A DNA stretch of 37,865 bases from JBEBGV01 sp040081265 (GCA_040081265.1 JBEBGV010000046.1:1-37865), one strand, 5' to 3'; numbered from the stretch's first letter, positions 8,214 through 16,030 are shown. Notes: generated from the sequence alone by a model not told the origin. Numbers and translations are program-made.

Positions 8214-8957
8214 TCAGACCTCAAGCGGCTCGACCCGAACGCCAGCCGCCACAAGGGCGCGTCGGAGAGCCGCGGCCAGCTCTGCAGCATTCGGGGTGTC
8301 ACCGTGCACGCACAGCGATTCAATGCGCACGCGAACGTTCTCGCCTGTCGAGGCCACTACTTCGCCACCGATCAGGCGTAACGCCTGATCGATGACCGTC
8401 TGCGTGTCACGCAGGACGGCACCTGGCTCGCTGCGCGGCACCAGCGTTCCGTTGCTGCGATAGGCGCGATCGGCGAAACCTTCGCCGGCAACGCGTAAGC
8501 CGACCAGCTCTCCGGCGCGGATCAGTTCAGAGCCTGCCAGCCCGACGAGGACAAGTGCAGGGTCGAACGTCTTCACAGCCAGCGCAATGGCTGACGCCAG
8601 CCCGACGTCACAGGCAGCCATGTTGTAGAGTGCGCCGTGCGGTTTGACATGCTTCAGGCGCACACCCGCTGCAGAGGCAATTCCTGACAGGGCTTCGAGC
8701 TGGCAGGCGATGAGGTTGCCGACCTCTCGCTCGGACAGGTGCATCGCTCGACGACCAAAACCGTCACGATCCGCAAATCCGGGATGGGCTCCGACGGCAA
8801 CGTCGAGGTTGGAGGCCAGCTCAACAGTTTTGCGCATGAGCTGCGGCGAACCGGCGTGGAAGCCACACGCGATGTTCGCGGAGGTGACCTGCATCAGCAG
8901 GGGCCGCTCATCGGTCCCGTCGATCTCGCCGACATCGGCGTTCAGATCTACCCGCAT
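8214..8957 (-). CDS. pxpA: 5-oxoprolinase subunit A (LamB/YcsF family)
   Basis: A 247-residue LamB/YcsF protein. Family signatures are clear: VDLNADVGE at 3-11, SANIACGFHAG, VGAHPGFADRDGFGRR, KPHGALYN and CVHGDTP. In bacteria where it was studied, PxpA works with PxpB and PxpC to cleave 5-oxoproline to glutamate with ATP. Neither partner gene is next to it here, so they may lie elsewhere or this copy may act differently. AGAGG lies 3 bases before the ATG, rather close. It converges on argF. Glutamate, its likely product, is the arginine precursor, but any functional link is only suggestive. Confidence 0.92.
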   Translation of the reverse strand: MRVDLNADVGEIDGTDERPLLMQVTSANIACGFHAGSPQLMRKTVELASNLDVAVGAHPGFADRDGFGRRAMHLSEREVGNLIACQLEALSGIASAAGVRLKHVKPHGALYNMAACDVGLASAIALAVKTFDPALVLVGLAGSELIRAGELVGLRVAGEGFADRAYRSNGTLVPRSEPGAVLRDTQTVIDQALRLIGGEVVASTGENVRVRIESLCVHGDTPNAAELAAALRRALVAAGVRVEPLEV

Positions 8958-9060
8958 TGGCCTCTACGACGAAACCGACCAGTCAGTGAACACGGCTGTA
9001 ATTTCTGCCACCACAATCAGCCACGTGCCGACGGGAACAACGCGAGTTTGCTCCACAATC

Positions 9061-9209
9061 GGCCCGGCACAACCGTTGCGAGGTGTGAATGCGTCGGCCT
9101 GTGGTTTACGGCAGGGCGCCGTAAACGCTGGGGGGAGCCAGGTCGGCATTCCTGTCGGGGGCACCTTCGGGTGTCCCCGCGGGTCTTCTCGTACGGTTGT
9201 GCCGGAGCC
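9061..9209 (+). ncRNA. Predicted structured RNA, three-way junction, family unknown
   Basis: P1: CCGGCACAACCGT (9064-9076) pairs perfectly with 9193-9205. It is extended outward by 3 bp around a bulged A9206 and inward by GCGAG/CTCGT (9078-9082 with 9188-9192). P2: GAATGC (9087-9092) pairs with GCATTC (9146-9151), then GGCCTG (9096-9101) with CAGGTC (9039+100 to 9144, i.e. 9139-9144). P3: GTTTACGGC (9104-9112) pairs with GCCGTAAAC (9118-9126). P4: a 10-bp stem, 9156-9165 with 9170-9179, is capped by a UUCG loop closed by C-G. The wobble pairs (9078-9192, 9097-9143, 9161-9174) are G-U only if the plus strand is transcribed; on the minus strand they would be A-C mismatches. No convincing promoter or terminator was found, and an imperfect palindromic DNA element remains possible. 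The rest of the gene-free stretch 8958-9249 shows nothing else. Confidence 0.6.
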
Positions 9210-9249
9210 AACGTTGGACGCGTTTTGTTACTGAATTCAACACGCCCGC

Positions 9250-10383
9250 TTAGAGTCCGGCTCCTTCGGGATACTGCAGCGCCAGCTTCAGTTCTCGCGC
9301 CAGCGAGTCAACAGTCGTTCCGCTTCTCTTCCACGCTCCATCAGTTTCGAAACGCTGATCGCCAATGCGTCGGCCCCATGGGGCAATAACTCGGCCGATC
9401 ATCCGGAAGTCGGCGCGGTCGGCGTGTTCCTCATCAAGGCGACGAACCACATCAGGCGCGACTCGGATGAAGGCACGAAGGGCACTCGCCGATTTGATGC
9501 TGTACTTGCGTCCGTTCCATGCCGCACCAAACACGACCGAGACCTGCCTGAGGTAGTTGACGAAGAAGCGCCGCGAGTCCTCACGGAAGTCGGCGGACTT
9601 TTTCGGACCACCAAACGCATCGCTCGCAAAGAGCTTCTTCAGCTCCTGCGCGAGCGGCGCCTGCGCGACGCGGCCGTGTCCTACGCCGAGCAGTTTGATC
9701 TCTCCGTGCAGCGGCGACTCCTCGCGATCGTTGAGCGCGCGCACCACGTCATGGGCGGCGGCCAGCGCCTCATCCCTGTACAGCTGCCGTCCCGACAACG
9801 TCACCAGATGTGACGCGTTGAGACGCGTGTGCTTGGCGTTGATAGTGACGAACATCTGCACGACGTGATCCTCGGGCAGACGGTCGAAGATGATCGCAGG
9901 TACGGTGAAGTCCTTGTCGCGGATGTTTTCGATATCAGCGTGCAGGGCAAGCAGGCGGTGCTGGCCGTCGATCGCACGCAGGATGCCTTCGCGTTCAGGC
10001 ACCTTCAGTCTCCCCAGGACTGAACCCGACTCGACTGGTTCGAACGCAAGCTTCTCGTCGCAGGAAATGATCACCGCGCCGGGAATCGATGGCAGGTCGC
10101 GCGCCTGACGGCACTGCTCGTAATACTGCACGAGCTCGTCAATCTTCCTGCGGATGATCTGGCGCTGGTAGGCTTTTTCGCTCGAGGCGATTCGGCGCTC
10201 GAGAAGATCCCAGTTGACCTTGGTCGGCGCCTTCTTCTTGCCGCCACGAACGCCGGACTGGGCCGCGTCGCCGTAGTTCAGCACCTCGAACCGGACCAGC
10301 TTGTCGATATCACTGGCCGTGAGTGACGCCTGGTAGAACTGCACGCCGAACTGCTGCATCCGAATGGCAGCGACATTGATCAT
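9250..10383 (-). CDS. DGQHR domain-containing protein (DndB/ParB-like fold)
   Basis: A 377-residue protein with the diagnostic DGQHR at 139-143, followed by VPAIIFDRLPEDHVVQMFVTIN and a TRLNASH segment, as in the DGQHR family. Relatives include DndB, a regulator of DNA phosphorothioation, and DGQHR proteins of other DNA-modification or defence clusters. They are thought to share a ParB/Srx-like nucleotide-binding core. No dnd, pbe, ssp or dpd gene is next to it, so the partner system is unknown and the name is descriptive. GGAGAG lies 6 bases before ATG 10383, and a TACAAT hexamer lies further upstream. The 153-base gap to the next gene (10384-10536) shows nothing else I can support. The structured element at 9061-9209 lies 40 bases beyond its stop. 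Confidence 0.85.
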   Translation of the reverse strand: MINVAAIRMQQFGVQFYQASLTASDIDKLVRFEVLNYGDAAQSGVRGGKKKAPTKVNWDLLERRIASSEKAYQRQIIRRKIDELVQYYEQCRQARDLPSIPGAVIISCDEKLAFEPVESGSVLGRLKVPEREGILRAIDGQHRLLALHADIENIRDKDFTVPAIIFDRLPEDHVVQMFVTINAKHTRLNASHLVTLSGRQLYRDEALAAAHDVVRALNDREESPLHGEIKLLGVGHGRVAQAPLAQELKKLFASDAFGGPKKSADFREDSRRFFVNYLRQVSVVFGAAWNGRKYSIKSASALRAFIRVAPDVVRRLDEEHADRADFRMIGRVIAPWGRRIGDQRFETDGAWKRSGTTVDSLARELKLALQYPEGAGL

Positions 10384-10536
10384 GGGAGTCTCTCCGGTGC
10401 AGCACGGTGGCTGCGCGGCAAGAGGCGAATTGTAGCGTCGTTTGTCGAGGTTGCTACCCGTTCTTGCGCGAAATTCTCCAGAGCTGACTGGCGGTGGGAG
10501 CCCCGTGGTCGCCGTATCAATAAGAACTGCAAGCAG

Positions 10537-11610
10537 TTATGCGCCGCGGCCCGCCGGCGAGAATTCAGTGGGCTGGACGTCCCGATCGCCCTTCCACCAT
10601 TGGGTGATGCGGTTCTTCGCCACGGTCAGGAGAAACATGAAGACGGTGAAGAGCACGAAGCCGGCGAGAGCAGTCTCAAACGACAGGGCCTTGTGGATAC
10701 CCCGGCTGATGCCTCCATAAACCAGTTCCACGTGAATCCAGTACACGAACAAGGAGGACCGCCCGAACTCCTGGAGGGGCGACCACCGGTCCCGCCAGAC
10801 GGCACTCCAGCCGTAGGCGATGGGCATCAACAGCAGGAGAATACCCAGCCGCACAAAGAAATAGGTCGGGGAACTGGTCCAGAACTCGCTGTGGGCGCAA
10901 AGGCTGGGCAGATACGAAGCCCCGTATCCCGCGACCCCGATGACCAGGCCCAGCGCCCCCAGGCTCAGGCAGGCACTCCGCTCCCCAAGGCTCGATCGCA
11001 CCCCGTCAAGCCAGAGACCCGCGGCGGCTCCCGCCAGCAGGAACCCGGCCCAGGGAAAGAGGGTGAAGGTCGTTCGTCCCGGGACCGGACGCACATAGCT
11101 GACAACAGCCTCCGGCCAGGCGTTCAGCAGTTCGCTCGACCGGACCAGCGGCGTCGCCATCGTGCACACGACGGCCGCAGCGAGCAGCGCAACGATCCGG
11201 ACTGGTCGTGAGCGCCCCCAGGCCCAGATCACGGCCCCTGCCATCAGCGACAGGCCCATGATGTTGAGAATGTCCACCTTCAGGAAGTTTCTGAGCGTTC
11301 CCCCGCTGATGAGCCACGCCTGTGCACGAAACAAGAACGCAAAGGCAAAGATCTGTGCGCCTCGACGCAGGGATGCCGAGGCGATCTCATGATCAGGCAA
11401 CCCCTTCCGCTGACGGCTCCCGGCACCAAGCGCCAGACCGATGCCGGCAAGGAACAGGAAGAACGGCGCCCCATATCCTGCCAGGACCATCGCCCAGCGG
11501 TACGCGCTCGAGCGGTCTGCCACCCGGGTCCACGCATCGAGGGTGTGCGCCTCGATCATGATGAGGACGGCGACGCCTCGAAGCCAGTCGATGTATCCGC
11601 GACGGTTCAC
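10537..11610 (-). CDS. DUF1624 / heparan-alpha-glucosaminide N-acetyltransferase-like membrane protein
   Basis: A 357-residue polytopic inner-membrane protein with roughly ten hydrophobic segments. The N-terminus (RGYIDWLRGVAVLIMIEAH, then PFFLFLAG) is typical of DUF1624 proteins, related to the lysosomal transmembrane acetyltransferase HGSNAT and to acyltransferase family 3; the conserved His in the first helix (MIEAH) fits. Such proteins are expected to pass acetyl groups across the membrane to sugars, but the substrate here is unknown. It starts at GTG 11610, overlapping the OsmC stop as GTGA, so the two are translationally coupled. Confidence 0.82.
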   Translation of the reverse strand: MNRRGYIDWLRGVAVLIMIEAHTLDAWTRVADRSSAYRWAMVLAGYGAPFFLFLAGIGLALGAGSRQRKGLPDHEIASASLRRGAQIFAFAFLFRAQAWLISGGTLRNFLKVDILNIMGLSLMAGAVIWAWGRSRPVRIVALLAAAVVCTMATPLVRSSELLNAWPEAVVSYVRPVPGRTTFTLFPWAGFLLAGAAAGLWLDGVRSSLGERSACLSLGALGLVIGVAGYGASYLPSLCAHSEFWTSSPTYFFVRLGILLLLMPIAYGWSAVWRDRWSPLQEFGRSSLFVYWIHVELVYGGISRGIHKALSFETALAGFVLFTVFMFLLTVAKNRITQWWKGDRDVQPTEFSPAGRGA

Positions 11611-12020
11611 GACGTGAACGTGGTCTGAATCTCGACCGAGATGTCTTGACGGAGTGAGTGCAACGCCGAACAGTATTTGTCACGCGACAGCGTGACAGCA
11701 CGATCGACAGCATCTGGAGGGACCTTCCCGGCAACCTCAAAGGACAGCACCACGTGCGTGAAACGCCGGGGGTGCACGGGCGCGCGATCCGCCGCGATCG
11801 CGACGCTCAGACCAGTGAGGGGATGGCGGCCCTTCTGCAGGATGGCCACGACGTCTGCCGCCATGCAGCCTGCCACGGCAAAAGCCAGTACCTGCATGGG
11901 CGACGGCCCGGCCTCGCCGTCACCGTCGACAACCATTACGCTTCGACCCGAGGTCGCCGTGAAGCGGAGGCGCTCGGACCAGACGAGCTGTGCGCCGAGC
12001 GGAGGCTTCGTGTCAGGCAT
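11607..12020 (-). CDS. OsmC family protein
   Basis: A 137-residue OsmC/Ohr-superfamily protein. Visible features are the GPSPMQVLAFAVAGCMAADV segment with the first cysteine, and DKYCSALHSL with the second, near the C-terminus; these are the two redox cysteines of peroxide-reducing members. It is nearer to the YhfA-type OsmC branch than to Ohr. A role in hydroperoxide reduction is a family inference. The start at 12020 has only a weak CAGG upstream. Its stop overlaps the start of the DUF1624 gene. The preceding gene, a methyltransferase, is separated by 63 bases containing a stable hairpin. Confidence 0.9.
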   Translation of the reverse strand: MPDTKPPLGAQLVWSERLRFTATSGRSVMVVDGDGEAGPSPMQVLAFAVAGCMAADVVAILQKGRHPLTGLSVAIAADRAPVHPRRFTHVVLSFEVAGKVPPDAVDRAVTLSRDKYCSALHSLRQDISVEIQTTFTS

Positions 12021-12041
12021 GCGCCTGAAGGAGATTGTCAG

Positions 12042-12062
12042 TGCGCAGCGGGCTGCTGCGCA
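12042..12062. other. Hairpin between methyltransferase and osmC genes
   Basis: TGCGCAGC at 12042-12049 is exactly complementary to GCTGCGCA at 12055-12062 with a five-base loop. It lies between the minus-strand methyltransferase stop and the osmC start. No T-tract follows on the minus strand, so it is not a classic terminator; it may be an RNA processing or stability element. Confidence 0.5.
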
Positions 12063-12083
12063 ACTGGAGACTCTCGCTTTGGG

Positions 12084-12623
12084 TCAGCGGATGGGCGTAC
12101 GCCAGAAATAGATGGTCCGCCCGTCGATGGTATCGGTCTGCAACGGTTGGAACTGGCCCATGTCAAAGGCGTGCGAGACAATCCGAGCCCCAGGCTTCAA
12201 TTCGGTGTTCAGCTTGGGAATCAGCCGTAAGTTCAGTGACGGCAAGAGATAAAGGGTGACGACCGTCGCTTCCCGAATGTCGGTTGTGAAGAGGTCCTGA
12301 TTCAAGAAGCGGACCTTGTCGGACACCCCGGCGTTCCGGGCATTCTGGTTGGCCTCGCGGATCCGCTCGGGATCGATATCAATGCCTACCGCCCGGATAC
12401 CGTAGGTCTTTGCTGCCGTGATCGGAATACGACCATCGCCGGACCCGAGGTCGTAGAGCACGTCATTCGGTCCAACCTGGGCCATCTTCAGCATGGCGTC
12501 GACCACCTCCTGGGGAGTGGGGACGAAGATGACATCCGGGGTCCGGGCTGGGGTGGCCTGCTGCGCAGGCAACGAGACCAGGGCCGCACAGATCACGAAC
12601 ACGACGAATGCAAAACGTTTCAT
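12084..12623 (-). CDS. Exported SAM-dependent methyltransferase
   Basis: A 179-residue class-I methyltransferase. I start it at ATG 12623 (MKRFAFVVF) because GGAGA lies 7 bases upstream; an in-frame ATG six codons earlier lacks such a site. The first 22 residues form a signal peptide (KR, hydrophobic core, SLPAQQ). Motif I is YDLGSGDGRIPITAA and motif II is AVGIDIDPERI; a post-I acidic segment is followed by LLPSLNLRLIPKL. The fold resembles FAM173-type protein-lysine methyltransferases. Export is odd, since S-adenosylmethionine is cytoplasmic: the segment may act as a membrane anchor, or the protein may not use it. The substrate is unknown. Confidence 0.85.
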   Translation of the reverse strand: MKRFAFVVFVICAALVSLPAQQATPARTPDVIFVPTPQEVVDAMLKMAQVGPNDVLYDLGSGDGRIPITAAKTYGIRAVGIDIDPERIREANQNARNAGVSDKVRFLNQDLFTTDIREATVVTLYLLPSLNLRLIPKLNTELKPGARIVSHAFDMGQFQPLQTDTIDGRTIYFWRTPIR

Positions 12624-12759
12624 GAGAAATCTCCGGTGCATTAGACGCTCGGACGACAGAAGTGGGCGCCGCGGATCTTAGTCGATTCGAGGGACGTTGC
12701 AGCCGAGGCGGACCTTTTGGCCGTATGCTGACTCTGAGACACCGGCACAGGTTCATGCG

Positions 12760-13254
12760 ATGAATGAGTTACCCCTCTTTGAAACGTCACAGATGCTGAC
12801 CTCTGTCTTGCCGCCATTCCTGCTGCGGTGTGGGGTGGCCGCTCTGTGCGGAGCCCTGGTCGGCCTCGAGCGGGAGCGCAAGCAGAAGCCGGCCGGTTTC
12901 CGCACCAACATCCTGATCTGCGTGGGCTCGGCCATCTACATGATGATCGGCCTGCTTCTGGCCAATTCTGGCGGGCAGAGTGGCGTGGATGCCACACGAA
13001 TCGCCGCTCAGGTGGTGACCGGGATCGGCTTCCTCGGAGCCGGGTGCATCATCCAGAATGGGGGACGAGTGATGGGCCTGACCTCGGCCGCCACCATCTG
13101 GGTCGTCGCGGGCATCGGGCTCGTCGCGGGAGCGGGTTTCCCGTTGCTGGCCCTGATCGCAGCCATCGGAGTCTGGCTCACGCTCGTCGTGCTAGGGGAA
13201 TTCGAACGCCGCTTCCTCGAGCGCAGCACCGAACCCGCCGACGCACCAAACTGA
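12760..13254 (+). CDS. MgtC/SapB family membrane protein
   Basis: A 164-residue inner-membrane protein with four to five hydrophobic helices. The MgtC/SapB hallmark segments are present: ALVGLERERKQKPAGFRTNILICVGSA (split around 42-68) and VVTGIGFLGAGCIIQ followed by GLTSAATIWVVAGIG. The long C-terminal cytoplasmic domain of Salmonella MgtC is missing, as in the short SapB-type members. Proposed roles of the family concern magnesium, ATP synthase or envelope homeostasis, and none can be assigned here. The start at 12760 is chosen to keep the first helix intact; no strong ribosome binding site is visible, and ATG 12793 is an alternative. It converges on the next gene with a 7-base gap. Confidence 0.88.
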   Translation: MNELPLFETSQMLTSVLPPFLLRCGVAALCGALVGLERERKQKPAGFRTNILICVGSAIYMMIGLLLANSGGQSGVDATRIAAQVVTGIGFLGAGCIIQNGGRVMGLTSAATIWVVAGIGLVAGAGFPLLALIAAIGVWLTLVVLGEFERRFLERSTEPADAPN

Positions 13255-13261
13255 CTGAGCC

Positions 13262-13765
13262 CTAGGACGCCCGACGCGACGGTCGCAGCGTCCGCCACGA
13301 TTCGAGCAAGCGTGCGGGCAGTTCCCTCGCGCGCCGCACATCGGCGACGATTTGCACCGCCCTCGCCAGACGATCGCGCCACGACAATGCCGAGATCGGA
13401 ACCGGGCGATCACCGCCACGGCGGCCATGCAGCAATCCATCCGCACCGTCGCTGACGAAGTTGGCGGGGAGGTCAAGAATCGCGGCCAGGTCGTTCATTG
13501 TGTCTGCCGAACGCCTGTCGGCGTGAGGGAACAACCGGCAGAATTCCTCGACGATGTCGTCGGGTTCGAGTCCAACCGCTTCTGCGTATCCCCGAACCCA
13601 GGCACGCGCATACAAGCCCTTGGGCCAGGCATGCAGGTCACCACGTTCGAGCGCTTCCAGCATATCCAGCCGAACGCGGGTGGCCTGGCCAATTGATTCG
13701 AGCGTGACCCGGCTTCGCTCGCGCTGGCGTCGCAGCCGGGTAATGAACACCTCCTGGCTCGTCAT
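13262..13765 (-). CDS. RodZ-like helix-turn-helix protein without membrane segment
   Basis: A 167-residue protein whose N-terminal 85 residues match the RodZ/HTH_25 type: LRRQRERSRVTLESIGQATR, then LEALERGDLHAWPKGLYARA, then VRGYAEAVGLEPDDIVEEF (about 11-76). RodZ normally continues with a transmembrane helix and a periplasmic domain. Here the remainder (85-167) is Arg-rich with no hydrophobic helix, ending in RRAREL and LLESWRTLRPSRR. It is therefore cytoplasmic, perhaps a soluble DNA- or MreB-binding relative. The start at ATG 13765 is chosen from the domain alignment; the open frame extends to a TTG at 13816. It converges with mgtC. Confidence 0.75.
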   Translation of the reverse strand: MTSQEVFITRLRRQRERSRVTLESIGQATRVRLDMLEALERGDLHAWPKGLYARAWVRGYAEAVGLEPDDIVEEFCRLFPHADRRSADTMNDLAAILDLPANFVSDGADGLLHGRRGGDRPVPISALSWRDRLARAVQIVADVRRARELPARLLESWRTLRPSRRAS

Positions 13766-13901
13766 GCCTTCATGAGAGCAAGTGGCGATCCCGGGCCCGG
13801 CCACGCCATGGTGCAATCGCTAACGCATTGAAGGCTCGCGGCTTAGGTGGATGTCCTGAATTCTTGAATGCCGGCCGTGTGCAGGAAATTGACGTACCGG
13901 A

Positions 13902-14738
13902 TCACATTCCTGATTGCGGATTCTGAAGCGTGGGCACAGTCCCAGCCAGGAATTCACCCAACTGATCGGGAGCGAACTGGAGTCCCGTATAGAACGGGCC
14001 GAACTCCGCGAACTTTGCGCTGGCCTCGTCGAAACGCATCTCGTAGATCAGTTTCTTGAACACGACCGGGTCCTGCGCGAACAGGTCGACGCCCCACTCC
14101 CAGTCGTCATAGCCGATCGATCCCGAAATGATCTGGGTCACCTTCCCGGTGTAGTGACGACCAATCATGCCGTGCTCCCGCATCATGGCCGCTCGTCGTT
14201 CGAACGACTCGGAATACCAGTTGAGAGACTCCCCCCGACGCTTGTTCATCGGATAGAAGCACACGTATCGCCATTGCGGCAGTTCGAGAAACAGACGGCC
14301 CATCACCCGCTGCCGCTGCGCATCCATCTCCACGTCGAATGCCTTCTCGAACTCGTCGCTCCCCGGCTTGAACCTGGCTCCGAGCTGCTCGTGCACCTTG
14401 GCCGTCATCTCGTACATCCCCAGTTCCACAATCGAGACATACGAACCGGTGGGCTCGAGAAACTCGTGCAGCTCCGAACGGGCACATCGCAGCTGCGCGT
14501 CAGCAAGGGACTCAAAGCCCCTGCGAAAGAACATCAGCATCAGGTCGGCCTTGTGCCCGAGCATCTGCACGTACGCGGTCGGGCCGTCATCCGAAGATCC
14601 GAGGCTGGCAACCGCGCTCTCAGCAATCCGACGCATGTCTTCGGCTGAACGGCCCCGAACGCGATCCCATCGGACCCGATACATCAGGTGCAAAAGGCTC
14701 CAGCCCTCGAGGCTCTCAGGAACAAACGGGTTGTGCAT
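13902..14738 (-). CDS. hemQ: HemQ / coproheme decarboxylase (chlorite dismutase family)
   Basis: A 278-residue chlorite-dismutase-family protein of the HemQ (ChdC) type, which in the coproporphyrin pathway decarboxylates coproheme III to heme b with peroxide. The segment FYPMNKRRGESLNWY (161-175) contains the catalytic Tyr162 and propionate-contacting Lys166 of the YPMxK motif. His195 in GRHYTGKV fits the proximal heme ligand. The C-terminal block (GYDDWEWGVDLFAQDP, then YEMRFDEASAKFAEFG) is characteristic. The chlorite-splitting distal arginine is not evident, which favours HemQ over a true Cld. TACCAT lies six bases before the ATG, suggesting a leaderless transcript. No other heme gene is nearby. 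Confidence 0.93.
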   Translation of the reverse strand: MHNPFVPESLEGWSLLHLMYRVRWDRVRGRSAEDMRRIAESAVASLGSSDDGPTAYVQMLGHKADLMLMFFRRGFESLADAQLRCARSELHEFLEPTGSYVSIVELGMYEMTAKVHEQLGARFKPGSDEFEKAFDVEMDAQRQRVMGRLFLELPQWRYVCFYPMNKRRGESLNWYSESFERRAAMMREHGMIGRHYTGKVTQIISGSIGYDDWEWGVDLFAQDPVVFKKLIYEMRFDEASAKFAEFGPFYTGLQFAPDQLGEFLAGTVPTLQNPQSGM

Positions 14739-14753
14739 GGGGTGATGGTATCA

Positions 14754-14774
14754 GTCAGGGGTGAGGGGTCAGCG
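14754..14774. repeat. Seven-base tandem repeat, three degenerate copies
   Basis: GTCAGGG, GTGAGGG and GTCAGCG follow one another exactly, covering the stop codon of the sirtuin gene (14769-14771) and the region just before hemQ. The same period-7 design recurs at 19582, 32003 and 35705. Confidence 0.5.
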
Positions 14775-15518
14775 GTTCGGACGAAGCAGATCGTCCAGGG
14801 CGGGCAGCACCGCCTCCGCCGCACCGGAAATCGCCAGGTCGACGATGTCGGACGCGGGTGTGGACTCGAGGTTGATCTCGGCGGTGAAGGCCCCGCGGCG
14901 CTCGGCTTCGTGCACCAGCCCCGCGGCTGGATGCACGATGGCCGAAGTGCCGATCGTGATGAAAACATCGCACTCGGTCGCCTCAACGGCCGCAGCCACG
15001 TTGCCCGGCTCCAGCGACTCTCCAAACCAGACCACCGCCGGCCGGGCAATCGCGCCACAATGCGGGCAGTGTCGGCTCGCCAGGCTAATCGCATCGTCAT
15101 CGCGCCACGGAGCGGAACCGCGAGGGCAGGGGGCTGAGCATGCCAGTTCCCACACCGATCCGTGCAGGCGGACAAGGCCAGCGGTACCGGCGCGAATGTG
15201 CAGGTCATCGACGTTCTGGGTCAGAACGCGGCACCCTCGCTCAACCGACCACCTGGCCAGGACACGGTGAGCCGGATTGGGCTCACACGCCGCTATCTGC
15301 TGGCGTCTCCACGCGTACCACTCCCAGACGACTTCCGGATCTCTCGCGAATGCCTCTGGTGTGGCCAGGTCCTGAAGCGAGCGCTGCTTCCACAAGCCCT
15401 CGGCCCCGCGAAATGTCGGCACCCCGCTGGCCGCCGAGACGCCGGCGCCCGTCAAGACGGTGACCCGCGCCGACGAGGCCATGCGTGAAGCCAGTCGTTT
15501 CAGGGAGCGGCTATCCAC
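14769..15518 (-). CDS. cobB: NAD-dependent sirtuin deacylase
   Basis: A class-III sirtuin that removes acyl groups from protein lysines using NAD+. Numbered from GTG 15518 (249 residues): GAGVSAASGVPTFRG at 24-38 (NAD loop), TQNVDDLH at 100-107, catalytic His119 in RLHG, zinc ligands Cys127, Cys131, Cys151 and Cys154, and GTSAIVHPAAG toward the C-terminus. Tyr68-x-x-Arg71 in WYAWRR matches the YxxR pair that lets CobB and SIRT5 accept succinyl or malonyl groups, so a desuccinylase role is likely by analogy. The start is uncertain: an upstream GTG at 15584 would add 22 residues, and ATG 15482 would remove 12. No substrate gene is adjacent. Confidence 0.92.
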   Translation of the reverse strand: MDSRSLKRLASRMASSARVTVLTGAGVSAASGVPTFRGAEGLWKQRSLQDLATPEAFARDPEVVWEWYAWRRQQIAACEPNPAHRVLARWSVERGCRVLTQNVDDLHIRAGTAGLVRLHGSVWELACSAPCPRGSAPWRDDDAISLASRHCPHCGAIARPAVVWFGESLEPGNVAAAVEATECDVFITIGTSAIVHPAAGLVHEAERRGAFTAEINLESTPASDIVDLAISGAAEAVLPALDDLLRPNR

Positions 15519-15679
15519 CTGGAAATGATAGTCGGCGCCCCGCGGCCATAGGTGTGCGTCTGCGACGCAGCGTGCGGCGCGCACCTTTTGGTAATTGCCA
15601 CCTCAGGAGGGCACAACCAGGCAGTCGCGGGAAGTACCTTCCACCGGCGCGGGCATGAGTCCTGCAGTCGTGTCCACCC

Positions 15680-16030
15680 ATGCCCACTGCCCGCTTTGAC
15701 GCCGAGGCGCTGATCAAGGAATTTGGAGACGAGGGACTGATTGCAGAGCTGGCGGAACTCCTGCTGGCACACGTGGACGAACAGCTCGCCGCCGTGCACT
15801 CCGCCATTGCTGCCGGCAGCGGCGCCGGGCTCAAGTCGGCCGCACACAAGATCAAAGGCGGTATGGGGACGTTCGGCGCGAGCGCGGTCACCAGTCTGGC
15901 GATGGAACTCGAGGTCATCGGCCGCCAGGGCCAGCTTGACGGAGCCGACGTGCTGGCATCCCGGCTCGACGCCGAGGTCAGGGCACTCTGCGACCAAGCC
16001 AGGCTCTGGCTCGAGAGTCGCGCGGCCTAG
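15680..16030 (+). CDS. Orphan HPt (histidine phosphotransfer) domain protein
   Basis: A 116-residue single-domain protein with the HPt signature AAHKIKGGMGTFGA; His56 is the predicted phosphorylation site in HxxKG. HPt proteins relay phosphate between a hybrid kinase and a response regulator. The rest of the chain is helical and Ala/Leu-rich, fitting a four-helix bundle. No hybrid kinase or receiver gene is next to it, so its partners are elsewhere. The ATG at 15680 has no strong ribosome binding site (CCACCC before it). The stop at 16030 directly abuts the stop of the convergent peptidase gene. The 161 bases upstream (15519-15679) show nothing else I can support. Confidence 0.88.
   Translation: MPTARFDAEALIKEFGDEGLIAELAELLLAHVDEQLAAVHSAIAAGSGAGLKSAAHKIKGGMGTFGASAVTSLAMELEVIGRQGQLDGADVLASRLDAEVRALCDQARLWLESRAA

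Noticed and set aside
8964..9164. Small minus-strand open frame upstream of pxpA
   Set aside because: It runs through the structured element, has no ribosome binding site and resembles no protein I know.
9061..9209. Integron attC site, group II intron domain V, or cobalamin riboswitch
   Set aside because: The ends lack the RYYYAAC/GTTRRRY core pairs; there is no 34-nt domain V with the AGC triad and no reverse transcriptase; an AGCCAGG stretch resembles the B12 box but the rest of that riboswitch is absent and no B12 gene is near.
13555..13585. tRNA-like GGTTCGAGTCC
   Set aside because: It lies in the coding sequence of the RodZ-like gene, and no cloverleaf can be drawn around it.
15680..16030. 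Cyclic-di-GMP riboswitch upstream of the HPt gene
   Set aside because: The region 15590-15679 has GGCACAACC but none of the other conserved bases.
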